DNA of 64,000 nt from Actinomadura madurae (GTDB lineage: Bacteria; Actinomycetota; Actinomycetes; Streptosporangiales; Streptosporangiaceae). A model generated the notes under the pieces. The model saw only the letters and a program-made list of their open reading frames with translations, did no database searches and was not told the DNA's origin. The DNA is taken from the NCBI RefSeq assembly GCF_900115095.1, contig NZ_FOVH01000009.1, positions 124,001-188,000 of the forward strand, in the 5' to 3' direction. Positions 33,455-42,348 of this stretch are shown here, one piece after another. Within the stretch, counting starts at the first letter, position 1. Every line of letters begins with the position of its first letter. The position numbers and the translations under genes were made by a program.

Positions 33455-34042
33455 ATGAGCAGGAGCACGGTCATCCGCGACCACGTCAGGGCGGGGATAC
33501 TCGAGGTCGCGGCCGGCGTGCTGGCCGAGCGCGGCGAGTCGGCGAGCATGACCGACATCGCCAAGGCCGCCGGCGTCGCGCGGGCGACGCTCTACCGCTA
33601 CTTCCCCAGCCGCGAGGCGCTCCTGTACGCCCTCTACGAGGCCGCCCTGACCGACCTCACGGACCGGCTGGAGGACGCCCGCCTGGACGCGGTCCCGATC
33701 GAGGAGGCCGTCGCCCGGATGACACGCGCGACGATCGCCGCGACCAGCAGGTACCGGGCCCTCGGCCTGTTCGAGAAGAGCCCGGCCGAGGCGCGCCGCG
33801 TCGAACGCCAGCTCGCCGGCCCGCTCCGCGCGGTGTTCGAGCGCGGCGCCAAGGGCGGCTGCTTCCGCGGCGACCTGCCCGTCCACACCCTGGCCGAGCT
33901 GTACTTCAGCCTGCTGGAGGGCGTGGTCTCGCGCGTCATCCGCCACCGCCTGGGCGTGGAGGAGGCCAGCGCCGCCGTCACCACCGTCTTCCTGTCCGGT
34001 GCCCTAGCCCCGCCGCCCGACGGTCCAGCCCGCCGATACTGA
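33455..34042 (+). CDS. TetR/AcrR-family transcriptional regulator
   Basis: 195 residues. HTH: ASMTDIAKAAGVARATLYRYFPSREALL around residues 30-57 (core AGVARATLYRYFPS). The C-terminal domain has FEKSPAEARRVERQLAGPL and a last helix VTTVFLSGAL. Probable repressor of the divergent hydrolase through the 33386-33404 site. Confidence 0.92.
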   Translation: MSRSTVIRDHVRAGILEVAAGVLAERGESASMTDIAKAAGVARATLYRYFPSREALLYALYEAALTDLTDRLEDARLDAVPIEEAVARMTRATIAATSRYRALGLFEKSPAEARRVERQLAGPLRAVFERGAKGGCFRGDLPVHTLAELYFSLLEGVVSRVIRHRLGVEEASAAVTTVFLSGALAPPPDGPARRY

Positions 34043-34111
34043 ACCGGTCTCGTCGCCGTCGCCGGGGAAAAGCGGTCATGTCCTGACCGCTTCGCCTGCC
34101 AGCGTTGCGGT

Positions 34112-34165
34112 ATGACGATCCACGACGATGACGTGATGGCCTCGGGCGCCGGCGGTGCCGGGTGA
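34112..34165 (+). CDS. 17-residue upstream peptide, GTGA-coupled to the next gene
   Basis: ATG 34112 opens MTIHDDDVMASGAGGAG and stops at a TGA (34163-34165) that overlaps the GTG (34162) of the winged-helix protein. It may be a leader peptide that couples translation or simply chance. TGCGGT lies just before its ATG. Confidence 0.25.
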   Translation: MTIHDDDVMASGAGGAG

Positions 34166-35277
34166 CCGTCCTGAGCGTCCGGGCGCTGAACCGTGCGACG
34201 CTGGCGCGGCAGCTGCTGCTCGAACGCGCCGAGATGCCGGTCCATGACGCCGTCGCGCACCTGTGCGGGTTGCAGGCGCAGGAGCCGCAGGAACCGTTCA
34301 CCGGGCTCTGGTCGCGCCTGCGCGCGTTCGGCCCGGCGGCGCTCTCGGACCTGCTGGTCCGGCGGCGCGTGGTGCGGACCCACCTCATGCGGCGCACCGT
34401 CCACCTCCTCACCGCCGAGGACGTCCTGGCCTGGCGGGCCCGCCACGACGCCATGCTGCGGCAGCGGGTCCTCGGGACCTACCGCCGCGAGCTGGACGGG
34501 GTGGATCTGGAGGAGCTCGCGGCGGCGGGCCGGGCGGTGATGGCCGACGGCGAGTCCCGCTCGATGGCCGAGCTCGTGCGGGCGGTGGCCGGGGACCTGC
34601 CGGCGCCGCAGCGGCGGGCGCTGGGCGAGCTGCTGGTCGGCGCGCTGGTCCCGATGGTGCAGGCGCCGCCGCGCGGGCTGTGGCGGGAGCGGTCGGGCGT
34701 GCGCAACGTGCTGCTGTCCTCGTGGCTGGGCCGCGAGGCCGACCCGCCGGCCCCGGAAGGCTCCCACCCGGAGTGCGCCGACCCGGCGGGCGAGGCGCTG
34801 GTGCGCCGCTACCTGGCCGCGTACGGGCCTGCGGCCACGGCCGATCTGCGGGCTTGGTGCGGCCTGACCGGGCTGCCGGGCGCGGTGGCCGCGATCCGCG
34901 GGGAGCTGGTCGCCTTCCGCGACGAGCGGGGCCGGGAGCTGCTGGATCTGCCCGGCGCGCCCCGTCCCGATCCCGAAACGCCGGCGCCGGTGCGCTTCCT
35001 GCCGGCGTTCGACAACGCGATCCTCGGCTATCACGACCGGCGCCGGATCATCGATGACGTCCACCGCGGCCTGTCGGTCACCGGGGCCCGCGTCGTGCTG
35101 GTGGACGGGCGGGTCGCCGCCACATGGGACGTCAGGGACGGCACCGTGTCGGTCACGCCGCTGCGCCGCTTCTCCCGGGCCGACCGCGAGGCCGTCGCCG
35201 AGGAGGGGCGGGAGCTGGCGTCGTTCCTGTCGGACGGGGCCGGTGAGCGTGTGCACGTCGCCGCCTCCCCCCGCTGA
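34162..35277 (+). CDS. Winged-helix DNA-binding domain protein (DUF1006/HTH_42)
   Basis: 371 residues from GTG 34162. LNRATLARQLLLER, HLCGLQAQEPQEPFTGLWSRL, RRRVVRTHLMRRTVHLL and VRFLPAFDNAILGYHDRRRI (cited in part) are the defining blocks of the winged-helix DNA-binding family to which the DNA glycosylase AlkX/AlkZ-like proteins belong. AlkZ excises interstrand cross-links in Streptomyces; its catalytic QxQ or QxD motif would be at GLQAQEPQE, where Q-A-Q is present. A DNA-repair glycosylase role is therefore plausible but unproven. Confidence 0.85.
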   Translation: MTVLSVRALNRATLARQLLLERAEMPVHDAVAHLCGLQAQEPQEPFTGLWSRLRAFGPAALSDLLVRRRVVRTHLMRRTVHLLTAEDVLAWRARHDAMLRQRVLGTYRRELDGVDLEELAAAGRAVMADGESRSMAELVRAVAGDLPAPQRRALGELLVGALVPMVQAPPRGLWRERSGVRNVLLSSWLGREADPPAPEGSHPECADPAGEALVRRYLAAYGPAATADLRAWCGLTGLPGAVAAIRGELVAFRDERGRELLDLPGAPRPDPETPAPVRFLPAFDNAILGYHDRRRIIDDVHRGLSVTGARVVLVDGRVAATWDVRDGTVSVTPLRRFSRADREAVAEEGRELASFLSDGAGERVHVAASPR

Positions 35278-35578
35278 GTGCCGCCCTCGGCGGCGGGCGG
35301 GCCCTTCACCGGAAGCGCGGTGCAGAGCGGCGCCAAGGGCGCGACCGCTCGCGGCGCGGCGCAGGGCCCCGGGCGCCAGTCGAGCGCGGGCGGTGGCCGG
35401 GCGTCGGCCGCCGATGGCCGTGGTGCCTGGTCGTTCGGTCACCGTGGAGGCTCCTTCGCCGCGTGCGGCTGACCATCCCCGTGTGCGAGGACCCCGCGGA
35501 GCCGTTGGGACAGGGCCCCGGGCGGTCGTACGCTGGGGTGGCGGAACAGTGGCGGAAGTCGGCGGGGCGGGAGTCGGC
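35278..35578. other. Intergenic region without a convincing gene
   Basis: About 300 bases between the winged-helix gene and gntR. Short open frames exist on both strands but none has domain-like sequence or a ribosome-binding site. GTACGCTGGGG about 55 bases before the gntR ATG may be part of its promoter; I see no clear palindrome. Confidence 0.5.
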
Positions 35579-36352
35579 ATGAACGATGCGCGGGCGGGGT
35601 GGGTGTCGTCGAGTCCGCGGGCGGAGCGGGCGCGGCGCGCGGCGGAGGTGCTGCGCCGCGACATCGCGGGCGGGACATTCGCGGACGGCCCGCTGCCCGA
35701 CGAGCGGGTGCTCGGGGCCCGGCTCGGCGTGTCCCGCAACGCGGTCCGGGACGCGCTGGCGCTGCTGCGGGACGAGGGGCTGATCACCCGGCGGCGGGGC
35801 GTGGGGACGATGGTGGTGGCTCCCCGGTACGGGCACGGCCTGGACCGGCTGGAAGGGCTGGCCGAGACCCTGGCGGGGCATGGCGCGGTCACCAACGAGG
35901 TCCGCGCGGCCGGCCGCGTCGCCGACCCGCCGGCCGGGGTGGCCGCGCGGCTGGGGCTGGCGCCGGGCGAGGGCGCGGTGCGCATCGAGCGGCTGCGGCG
36001 GCTGGAGGGGGAGCCGCTGTCGCTGGACGTCAGCTACCTGCCCGCGGACGTGGGCGCCGCGGTGCTGGGCCTGGACCTGGCAGGGCGCGACCTGTTCGCG
36101 CTGATCGAGGAGGTGGCCGGGCAACCGCTGGGGCGGGCGGAGGTGACGCTGGACGCGGTCGGCGCCGGACCGGGGCCGGCGGCGCTGCTGGGGGTGGCGG
36201 AGGGCGCGGCGGTGTTCGCGGTGGGCCGGCTGACCCGGCTCGCCGACGGCCGCCCGGTCGACTGCGAGGACATCCGGATCCGCGCGGACCGGCTCACCTT
36301 CCACGCGACCCTGTACCGGGGCGCCGCCGCGCGGCGGGAACCGGAGCCGTGA
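35579..36352 (+). CDS. GntR/UTRA-family transcriptional regulator
   Basis: 257 residues from ATG 35579. N-terminal wHTH: LRRDIAGGTFADGPLPDERVLGARLGVSRNAVRDALALLRDEGLI (core LGVSRNAVRDAL). The UTRA effector domain begins near residue 105 with RIERLRRLEGEPLSLDVSYLP and ends DCEDIRIRADRLTFHATL. UTRA domains bind small sugars, acids or histidine-related ligands. The stop overlaps the next GTG, so it is co-translated with a TauE-type exporter and probably senses what that protein transports. Confidence 0.92.
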   Translation: MNDARAGWVSSSPRAERARRAAEVLRRDIAGGTFADGPLPDERVLGARLGVSRNAVRDALALLRDEGLITRRRGVGTMVVAPRYGHGLDRLEGLAETLAGHGAVTNEVRAAGRVADPPAGVAARLGLAPGEGAVRIERLRRLEGEPLSLDVSYLPADVGAAVLGLDLAGRDLFALIEEVAGQPLGRAEVTLDAVGAGPGPAALLGVAEGAAVFAVGRLTRLADGRPVDCEDIRIRADRLTFHATLYRGAAARREPEP

Positions 36353-37107
36353 CGGGGCTGGAGCCGGGGGTGCTGGCGGCGCTGGTGCTGCTGGGGCTGG
36401 CCGCCGGGGTGGGGATCACGGCGGTCGGGCCGGGCGGGGTGCTGGTCACGGCTGGGCTGTTCGCGCTGACGGGGCTGCCGCCGGCGCACGTGGCGGGGAC
36501 GGCGATGGTGACCAATGTCGCGACCGGGGTGCTGGGGACGGCCGTCTACACCCGGTCGGGGCAGCTGCGGGAGCCGGGGACGCGGCGGACGGCGGCGCTG
36601 CTGTGCGGGGGCGCGGTGGCGGGGACGCCGCTGGGGGTGTGGCTGAACGGCCTGGTGACCGGGCGGGTGTTCGGCGTGCTGCTGGGGGTGCTGGTCGCGC
36701 TGTCCGCGGTGCTGGTGCTGTGCCGCCGCGGTGAGGGCGCGGGGTCGCCGGGTGCGGGGTGGCCGGTGGTGCTGGCGGCCGGGGCGGCGGTGGCGGCGGC
36801 GGGCGCGCTGTTCGGGGTCGGGGGGCCGATGCTGTGCGTCCCGCTGCTGGTGGCGCTCGGGTCGCCGGTGCTGGCGGCGCTGGCGGCCGCGCAGGCCCAG
36901 TCGGTGGTGATCGCCGGTGCCGGGACGCTGGGGTACGTCGCGGCGGGGGCGGTGGACTGGCCGCTGGCGGCGCTGGTGGGGGTGCCGGAGCTGGCGGGTG
37001 TGGTGGCGGGGTGGGCGATCGCGCGGGCGGTCCCGGCGGGGGCGCTGAAGGGCGCCCTGGTGGTGAGCCTGCTGGCGTTGGCGCCGTACGTGGCGCTGCA
37101 CGGCTGA
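36349..37107 (+). CDS. TSUP (TauE/SafE) family anion permease
   Basis: 252 residues with seven or eight membrane helices. The two internal repeats GITAVGPGGVLVTAGLFALTGLPPAHVAGTAMVTN and LFGVGGPMLCVPLLVALGSPVLAALAAAQAQSV (each cited by start and end) are typical of TSUP transporters for sulfite, sulfonates or organic acids. GTG 36349 overlaps the gntR stop (GTGA), a tight two-gene operon. Confidence 0.9.
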   Translation: MTGLEPGVLAALVLLGLAAGVGITAVGPGGVLVTAGLFALTGLPPAHVAGTAMVTNVATGVLGTAVYTRSGQLREPGTRRTAALLCGGAVAGTPLGVWLNGLVTGRVFGVLLGVLVALSAVLVLCRRGEGAGSPGAGWPVVLAAGAAVAAAGALFGVGGPMLCVPLLVALGSPVLAALAAAQAQSVVIAGAGTLGYVAAGAVDWPLAALVGVPELAGVVAGWAIARAVPAGALKGALVVSLLALAPYVALHG

Positions 37108-37149
37108 CCGCCGCCCTCGGCCGTGGAGGCAAGGGCCCGCGGGCGGCGG
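37108..37149. terminator. Long-loop hairpin between converging genes
   Basis: CCGCCGCCC and GGGCGGCGG pair across a 24-base loop in the gap after the TSUP gene. Confidence 0.35.
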
Positions 37150-37150
37150 G

Positions 37151-38107
37151 TCAGGGTCGGGCGCGCAGGCGGCGGAGCATGCGGGCGTCGGTGAAGCCGA
37201 CGGCGCGGGCGGCGGCGTCGGCGGTGGCGCCCTGCCCGATGAGGTGCTCGGCGCGTTCGAGCCGCAGTTCCTGCTGGTAGCGCAGCGGGGTGAGGCCGGT
37301 CGCGGCGGCGAAGCGGCGGGTGAGGGTGCGCTCGCTGACGCCGGCCTCGGCGGCGAGGGCGGCCAGCGGGAGGGGGCGGGTGTAGCGGGCGTCGATGAGG
37401 TCCTGGGCGCGGTGGACGGTGTCGGACACGTGCGCGCGGTGCCGCAGGAGGGCGCTGGCCTGGGGTTCGTCGCCGTTGCGGCGCGCGTAGACGACCATGG
37501 TGCGGGCGATGCGCGCGGCGGCGGCGGGGCCGTGCCGAGCCGCGACCAGGTGCAGGGCGAGGTCGATGCCGGAGGCGATGCCGGCGGAGGTGATGACGCG
37601 GCCGTCGGTGACGTACAGGACGTCGCGGACGACGGTGGCGCGGGGGTGGCGGCGGGCGAGGGCGTCCTGGAGCTCGTGGTGGGTGGTGCAGCGGCGTCCG
37701 TCCAGGAGCCCGGCGTGGGCGAGGGCGAACGCGCCCGCGCAGACGCTGGCGACGGTGCCGCCGGCGGCGTGGTGGCCGGCCAGGCGGCGCGCGGCGTGGC
37801 CGGAGACCGGCGGGGCGTGGGGGCGGCCGGTGCCCCAGCGCCATCCGGGGACCAGGACGATGTCGTCGGCGGTCAGGGCGGGCCAGGCGGTGGAGGCCTG
37901 CAGCGCGATGCCCTGGGCGGTCGGCACGTGTTCGGGGGGCGCGGGTTCGGGCGGGTGGTCCGGCTCGTCCCCGGAGCGGGGCCGGTCGGCGACGTAGGCG
38001 AGCCGGTAGGGCAGGCCGGCGCCGGCGGCGGTGGAGAACACCTGGGCGGGGCCGGCGAGGTCGAGCAGGTGCAGTCCGGGGACGAGCAGGAAGGCGATGC
38101 GTGTCAC
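37151..38107 (-). CDS. GlxA-family AraC-type regulator (DJ-1/PfpI + AraC HTH)
   Basis: 318 residues from GTG 38107. The N-terminal DJ-1/PfpI-like amidotransferase-fold domain (1-190) contains VPGLHLLDLAGPAQVF and the Cys nucleophile elbow VASVCAGAFALAHAGLLDGR. The C-terminal AraC domain (220-318) has LAALAAEAGVSERTLTRRFAAATGLTPLRY. The regulated gene is probably the isochorismatase-like enzyme directly upstream on the same strand. TAGGCT nine bases before the GTG may be its -10. Confidence 0.92.
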   Translation of the reverse strand: MTRIAFLLVPGLHLLDLAGPAQVFSTAAGAGLPYRLAYVADRPRSGDEPDHPPEPAPPEHVPTAQGIALQASTAWPALTADDIVLVPGWRWGTGRPHAPPVSGHAARRLAGHHAAGGTVASVCAGAFALAHAGLLDGRRCTTHHELQDALARRHPRATVVRDVLYVTDGRVITSAGIASGIDLALHLVAARHGPAAAARIARTMVVYARRNGDEPQASALLRHRAHVSDTVHRAQDLIDARYTRPLPLAALAAEAGVSERTLTRRFAAATGLTPLRYQQELRLERAEHLIGQGATADAAARAVGFTDARMLRRLRARP

Positions 38108-38132
38108 GATCCGGTCAGCCTACCGGGGCCGC

Positions 38133-38741
38133 TCAGCCCACCGGGGCCGGGGAGCCGCCGGCGGGGGCGAGGTCGTCGAGGGAGGCGATGGCGGCGAACC
38201 GTCCGGCCAGGGCGTACTCGGTGCGGGCGATGACCTGGTCGGCGGGCAGCGTGGCGGGGTCGGCGAGGATCTCGGCGAGGGGGCGGCCGGGTGTGGCGTC
38301 GCGGTGGGCGATGGGGAAGGTGGCGGTGGCGTCGGTGACGAAGGTGACGCGGTAGCCGAGGTCGGCGGCCAGGCGGGCGGTGGTCTCGCAGCACTGCTCG
38401 GTCTGGATGCCGCAGACGGTGACCTCGCCGATGCCGCGGGAGGTCAGCAGCTGCTGCAGGTTGGTGGTGGTGAAGGCGTTGCGGGAGGTCTTGGTCAGGA
38501 CCGGTTCCCCGGGGGCGGGCCGCAGGCCGTCCATGGGGCGGACGTGGCCGAGGGCGGGGTCGAACACCTCGCCGCTGCCGGGTTCGGCGTGCAGGATCCA
38601 CACGACCAGGTCGCCCGCGGCGCGGGCGGCGTCGGCCAGGCGGGCGGCGCGGGCGGCGATGTCGGGGGTCGAGACCGCGGCCCAGAGGGGGCGGTGGCGG
38701 AAGGACTCCTGGACGTCGATGACGAGAAGCGCTCGGTTCAT
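38133..38741 (-). CDS. Isochorismatase-family cysteine hydrolase
   Basis: 202 residues. Catalytic triad Asp9 (LLVIDVQESF), Lys84 (VLTKTSRNAF) and Cys117 (CGIQTEQCCETTARLA), with the cis-peptide motif GIQTEQ in between. Family members hydrolyse amides or vinyl ethers (nicotinamidase, N-carbamoylsarcosine amidase, isochorismatase); the substrate here is unknown. It precedes the GlxA-type regulator with a 25-base gap and may be co-transcribed with it. Confidence 0.93.
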   Translation of the reverse strand: MNRALLVIDVQESFRHRPLWAAVSTPDIAARAARLADAARAAGDLVVWILHAEPGSGEVFDPALGHVRPMDGLRPAPGEPVLTKTSRNAFTTTNLQQLLTSRGIGEVTVCGIQTEQCCETTARLAADLGYRVTFVTDATATFPIAHRDATPGRPLAEILADPATLPADQVIARTEYALAGRFAAIASLDDLAPAGGSPAPVG

Positions 38742-38919
38742 GCGTCCGATGCTGGCGGGGGGCCGCGCCGCGGGGCAGGCATCATCGCGGCGCCGTGCGG
38801 AACGATCCGGTCACCGCGGGACCGCCCGCCGTAAAGGATCTTGCCCGGGGGCGGGAGGGGACGTTCCGGACGGGCATCTGCCCGGGGTCAGGGGTCTGCG
38901 CGAGCGAGGGGGCACGGGC

Positions 38920-40197
38920 ATGGGCGGAGATGAGCCGGTCGGGGACGGCCGCGCGCCGGACGCCGGGACGGCGGGCGGGAGCCTCGGGGTGGAGGAGGAG
39001 TTCCTGCTGGTGGACGCGGAGTCGGGAGAGTGCGTCGGGCGCGCCGAGGAGGTCTTGCGCGCGGCGGGCCCGCACCGGTGGGCGGGAACGGGCGGCTCGT
39101 TCCAGGGCGAGCTGCTGGCCTCGCAGGTGGAGGCGACGACCGGGGTGTGCCATGACCTGGCGGGCCTGCGGGCGCAGCTGCGGTACGGGCGGGCGCGGCT
39201 GGCGGAGGCGGCGCGGGAGTGCGGCGCGCTGCTGGTGTCGGCGGGGACGCCGGTGCTGGGCGGCCCTGCGCCGCCGGTCGCGCGGGGGGAGCGGTTCGGC
39301 GCGATCGTGGCGGCCTACGGGGAGGTGGTGCGCGACTACCAGGCGTGCGGGTGCCATGTGCACGTCGGGGTCCCGGACCGGGACACCGCGGTGACGGTGG
39401 TGAACCATCTGCGGCCGTGGCTGCCGGTCCTGATGGCGCTGTCGGTGAACTCGGCGTTCGACCGGGGCCGCGCGGCGGGGTATCCGGGCCGCCGGCAGGT
39501 GGAGATGTCGCGGTTCCCGGGGGCGGGGGTGCCGCCGTGGTCGGCGTCGGCGGCCGAGTACGACGCGCGGGTGGCGGCGCTGGTGGAGGCGGGGGCGCTG
39601 GTGGACGCGGCGATGACGTTCTGGCTGGCGCGGCCGTCGCCGCGGTGGCCGACGGTGGAGGTGCGTGCGGCGGACGCGGCGGCCACCGCCGACGAGGCGC
39701 TGCTGCAGGCCGCGCTGGTGCGGGGGCTGGTCGGCGCGGCGCTGGACGACCTGGCGCAGGGGCGGGAGGCGCCGCGGGCGGACGGGCAGGTGTGCGCGGC
39801 GGCGCTGTGGAACGCGTCACGGCACGGCATGGACGGCCCGATGGTGGACCCGGTGGCGGGGCGGAGCGTCCCGGCGTGGCGGCGGGTGGACGATCTGGTG
39901 GCCCGCGCGGGCCCGGCGCTGGCGCGCTCGGGTGACCTCGACACGGTGCTGGCGCTGGTGGAGGGCGTGCGCAGGGCCGGGACGGGCGCGGAGCGGCAGC
40001 GCCGTGCAGCCCGCCGGGGCGGCCCGCGCGCGGTGGTGGAGATGCTGGCGCGGCAGACCGAGTCCGGTGGGCTGGCGGGCGCGGGCACCGGCTCGGACGG
40101 GCCGGGCGGGCCCGCGGAGGGGCCCAGTGCGACATCAGGGGAGAAACCGTGCGTATGGGACGCGGGTGAGCGGGTACCGGAGCCGGACGCCCCCTGA
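38920..40197 (+). CDS. GCS2-type carboxylate-amine ligase (YbdK-like)
   Basis: 425 residues from ATG 38920. SLGVEEEFLLVDAESGE is the family's N-terminal signature, QVEATTGVCHDLAGLRAQL, GTPVLGG, YQACGCHVHVGVPD and NSAFDRGRAAGYPGRR follow in the expected order for glutamate-cysteine ligase type 2 enzymes. These join an amine to a carboxylate using ATP; some make gamma-glutamylcysteine. The C-terminal 60 residues are low-complexity. It opens a four-gene unit with a diiron oxidase, a methyltransferase and a CDGSH protein. Confidence 0.9.
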   Translation: MGGDEPVGDGRAPDAGTAGGSLGVEEEFLLVDAESGECVGRAEEVLRAAGPHRWAGTGGSFQGELLASQVEATTGVCHDLAGLRAQLRYGRARLAEAARECGALLVSAGTPVLGGPAPPVARGERFGAIVAAYGEVVRDYQACGCHVHVGVPDRDTAVTVVNHLRPWLPVLMALSVNSAFDRGRAAGYPGRRQVEMSRFPGAGVPPWSASAAEYDARVAALVEAGALVDAAMTFWLARPSPRWPTVEVRAADAAATADEALLQAALVRGLVGAALDDLAQGREAPRADGQVCAAALWNASRHGMDGPMVDPVAGRSVPAWRRVDDLVARAGPALARSGDLDTVLALVEGVRRAGTGAERQRRAARRGGPRAVVEMLARQTESGGLAGAGTGSDGPGGPAEGPSATSGEKPCVWDAGERVPEPDAP

Positions 40198-40210
40198 TGA
40201 CGGAGGAGAC

Positions 40211-41317
40211 ATGAGCGTTCAGCAGGACCTGCCGCCCGCACGGCGGCCCGCCGGCGACCCGGTGATGCCGGAGCCGCGCGGGCCGCTGTCGCGCGCCGTC
40301 GCGGCCGCCCTGGAATCGGGCCCGGCCCCGGGCCCGGGCTTACACGCGCCGGCGCCGCCGCTTGCGATCGCCGGGGTGCCGGGCGCCGAGGTGGCGGGCG
40401 CGGACCCCTACGGGGAGGACCTGCAGCTGGCGCTGCACCTGTGCTACGAGCTGCACTACCGGGGGTTCGCCGGTGTGGATCCGGACTGGGAGTGGGATCC
40501 GGGGCTGCTGCGGTTGCGCGGCGCGATGGAGGCGGTGTTCCTGGCGGCGCTGCGCCGTGACGTGCCCGGTGACGGCGACGTGGTGGAGGCGCTGGAGGAT
40601 CTGCTGGTGGAGCCGGTGGACGCGCGCGGCGTGTCCCAGCGCCTGCGCGACGAGGGCGAGTGGTGGCAACTGCTCGAGCACGCGGCGCTGCGGTCGGTGT
40701 ACCACCTGAAGGAGGCCGATCCGCACGCGTGGGTGATCCCGCGGCTGCGGGGCGGGGTCAAGACGGCGCTGGTCGCGGTGGAGAACGACGAGTTCGGCGG
40801 CGGCCGCCCGCGGATGATCCATCAGGGCCTGTACGCCGATCTGCTGGACGACCTCGGCCTGGACCCCTCCTACGGCGCGTACGTGGACGCGGCTCCGGCG
40901 GTGATGCTGGCGACGGTGAACATGATGTCGCTGTTCGGGCTCCGGCGGTCGCTGCGGGCCGCGCTGGTGGGGCATTTCGCCGCGGCGGAGATCACCACGG
41001 CGCCGTCGGCGCGGCGGATGGTGCGGGCGCTGGAGCGGCTGGGCGCCGGGCCGCGGGCCCGGTTCTTCTACACCGAGCACGTCGAGGCCGACGCCGTCCA
41101 CGAGCAGGTGCTGCGGCACGAGGTGGTCGGCGGGCTGCTGGAGTCCGAGCCGGGCCTGGCGGGGGACGTGGTGCTGGGGGTCCGGGCGACCGGGCTGCTG
41201 GAGGACCGGCTGGGCGCGCATCTGCTGGACCGGTGGCGGCAGGGGCGGTCTGCGCTGCGGCGCCCGCTGCCGGGCTGGCTGCCGGGCTCGCCCGCGGGGC
41301 TGCGGGCCGCTGGGTGA
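40211..41317 (+). CDS. Haem-oxygenase-like diiron oxidase (iron-containing redox enzyme family)
   Basis: 368 residues, 13 bases after the ligase, with GGAGGAGAC before the ATG. The helical HDO pattern supplies likely metal ligands: Glu194 and His204 in ENDEFGGGRPRMIHQGLY, Glu260 in FAAAEITTAPS, and Asp294 and His297 (with His290) in TEHVEADAVHEQVL. HDO enzymes oxidise amino-acid or fatty-acid-derived substrates using a labile diiron site and external electrons. The neighbouring CDGSH protein could donate them. Ligand assignment is by eye. Confidence 0.85.
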   Translation: MSVQQDLPPARRPAGDPVMPEPRGPLSRAVAAALESGPAPGPGLHAPAPPLAIAGVPGAEVAGADPYGEDLQLALHLCYELHYRGFAGVDPDWEWDPGLLRLRGAMEAVFLAALRRDVPGDGDVVEALEDLLVEPVDARGVSQRLRDEGEWWQLLEHAALRSVYHLKEADPHAWVIPRLRGGVKTALVAVENDEFGGGRPRMIHQGLYADLLDDLGLDPSYGAYVDAAPAVMLATVNMMSLFGLRRSLRAALVGHFAAAEITTAPSARRMVRALERLGAGPRARFFYTEHVEADAVHEQVLRHEVVGGLLESEPGLAGDVVLGVRATGLLEDRLGAHLLDRWRQGRSALRRPLPGWLPGSPAGLRAAG

Positions 41318-41331
41318 AGGGGGGACGGGGA

Positions 41332-42033
41332 ATGCTGCTGTTCAGGCCGCCGGGGGTGTACCGGCCGCAGTCCGACACCTCGCTGCTGGCGGGGGAGCTG
41401 CTGCGGGCGCTCGGCCAGGTGGGGGCGCCGCCGGGCGCGCGGGTGCTGGAGCTCGGCACCGGGACGGGCGCGGTGGCGCTGGCCGCGGCGCGGGCGGGCT
41501 GCCGGGTGGTGGCGGTGGACGTGTCCGCGCAGGCGGTGCTGGCGGCGCGGGTGAACGCGCGGATGCGGGGCCTGCCGGTGCGGGTGCTGCGCGGGGACCT
41601 GTTCGCGCCGGTGGCGGGCGAGGAGTTCGACGTGATCGTGGCCAACCCCCCGTACGTGGCGGGGGACGCCGACCCGGCGTCGGTGCGGGGCCGGGCGCGG
41701 GCGTGGGAGGCGGGGCCGGACGGGCGGGCGCTGCTGGACCGGATCTGCGCCGGCGCGCCGGGGCACCTGAGCCCGTCGGGGACCCTGCTGATGGTGCACT
41801 CGTCGCTGAACGGGGTGGCGGCCACGCTGGTGGCGCTGCGCGGCGCGGGCATGCGGGCGTCGGTGGTGGCGCGGCACCGTGAGCCGTTCGGCCCGGTGAT
41901 GCGGCGCCGCGCGGCCGCCTTGCGGGCGCGCGGCCTGGTGGATCCGGACCAGCGGTATGAGGAGCTGGTGGTGGTACGCGCCGCCCGGATCGAGGAGGGG
42001 AGGGGACGTGACAGCGCCCGGCGGGCCGCCTGA
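41332..42033 (+). CDS. HemK2/MTQ2-like N5-glutamine or small-molecule methyltransferase
   Basis: 233 residues from ATG 41332, after AAGGGGGGA; a GTG at 41314 overlapping the previous stop is possible. SAM motif I VLELGTGTGAVAL (residues 38-50) and the substrate motif VANPPYV (NPPY at 105-108) are those of HemK/PrmC-type enzymes that methylate Gln amides or similar planar nitrogens. It is shorter than PrmC, lacking its N-terminal domain. In this context the substrate may be the product of the ligase/oxidase pair and not a release factor. Confidence 0.88.
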   Translation: MLLFRPPGVYRPQSDTSLLAGELLRALGQVGAPPGARVLELGTGTGAVALAAARAGCRVVAVDVSAQAVLAARVNARMRGLPVRVLRGDLFAPVAGEEFDVIVANPPYVAGDADPASVRGRARAWEAGPDGRALLDRICAGAPGHLSPSGTLLMVHSSLNGVAATLVALRGAGMRASVVARHREPFGPVMRRRAAALRARGLVDPDQRYEELVVVRAARIEEGRGRDSARRAA

Positions 42034-42250
42034 CACCGCGCCCGGAGCCGTGCCCGCGGGGGCGGGGGAGCGGCGACGGGTGCGGATGGTGCCGGGCGGG
42101 CCGGTGCTGGTGGAGGGCCCGGTCGAGGTCGTGCTGGAGGACGGCACGACGGTGGTGTCGGACCGGTGGCTGGTGGCGCTGTGCGCGTGCCGCCGCAGCC
42201 GCGCCTACCCGTTCTGCGACACCAGCCACCGGCGCCGCCGCCGCGAGTGA
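42008..42250 (+). CDS. CDGSH-type iron-sulfur protein
   Basis: 80 residues from GTG 42008, overlapping the methyltransferase end by 26 bases. CACRRSRAYPFCDTSH gives the three-Cys, one-His [2Fe-2S] ligands Cys59, Cys61, Cys70 and His74; the usual Gly after Asp is Thr. CDGSH proteins carry redox-active, pH-sensitive clusters. As the last gene of the ligase-oxidase-methyltransferase unit it is a natural electron donor or sensor for the diiron enzyme. Confidence 0.9.
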   Translation: MTAPGGPPDTAPGAVPAGAGERRRVRMVPGGPVLVEGPVEVVLEDGTTVVSDRWLVALCACRRSRAYPFCDTSHRRRRRE

Positions 42251-42348
42251 TGATCCCCCATGGCCGCCTGGGCGCCCCTGCCCCGCGGCCCGCCGAGCCA
42301 GATCGCGGGGCAGGGCCGTTCATGCCGGAGTGCGAAGAGGCGCGGAAG

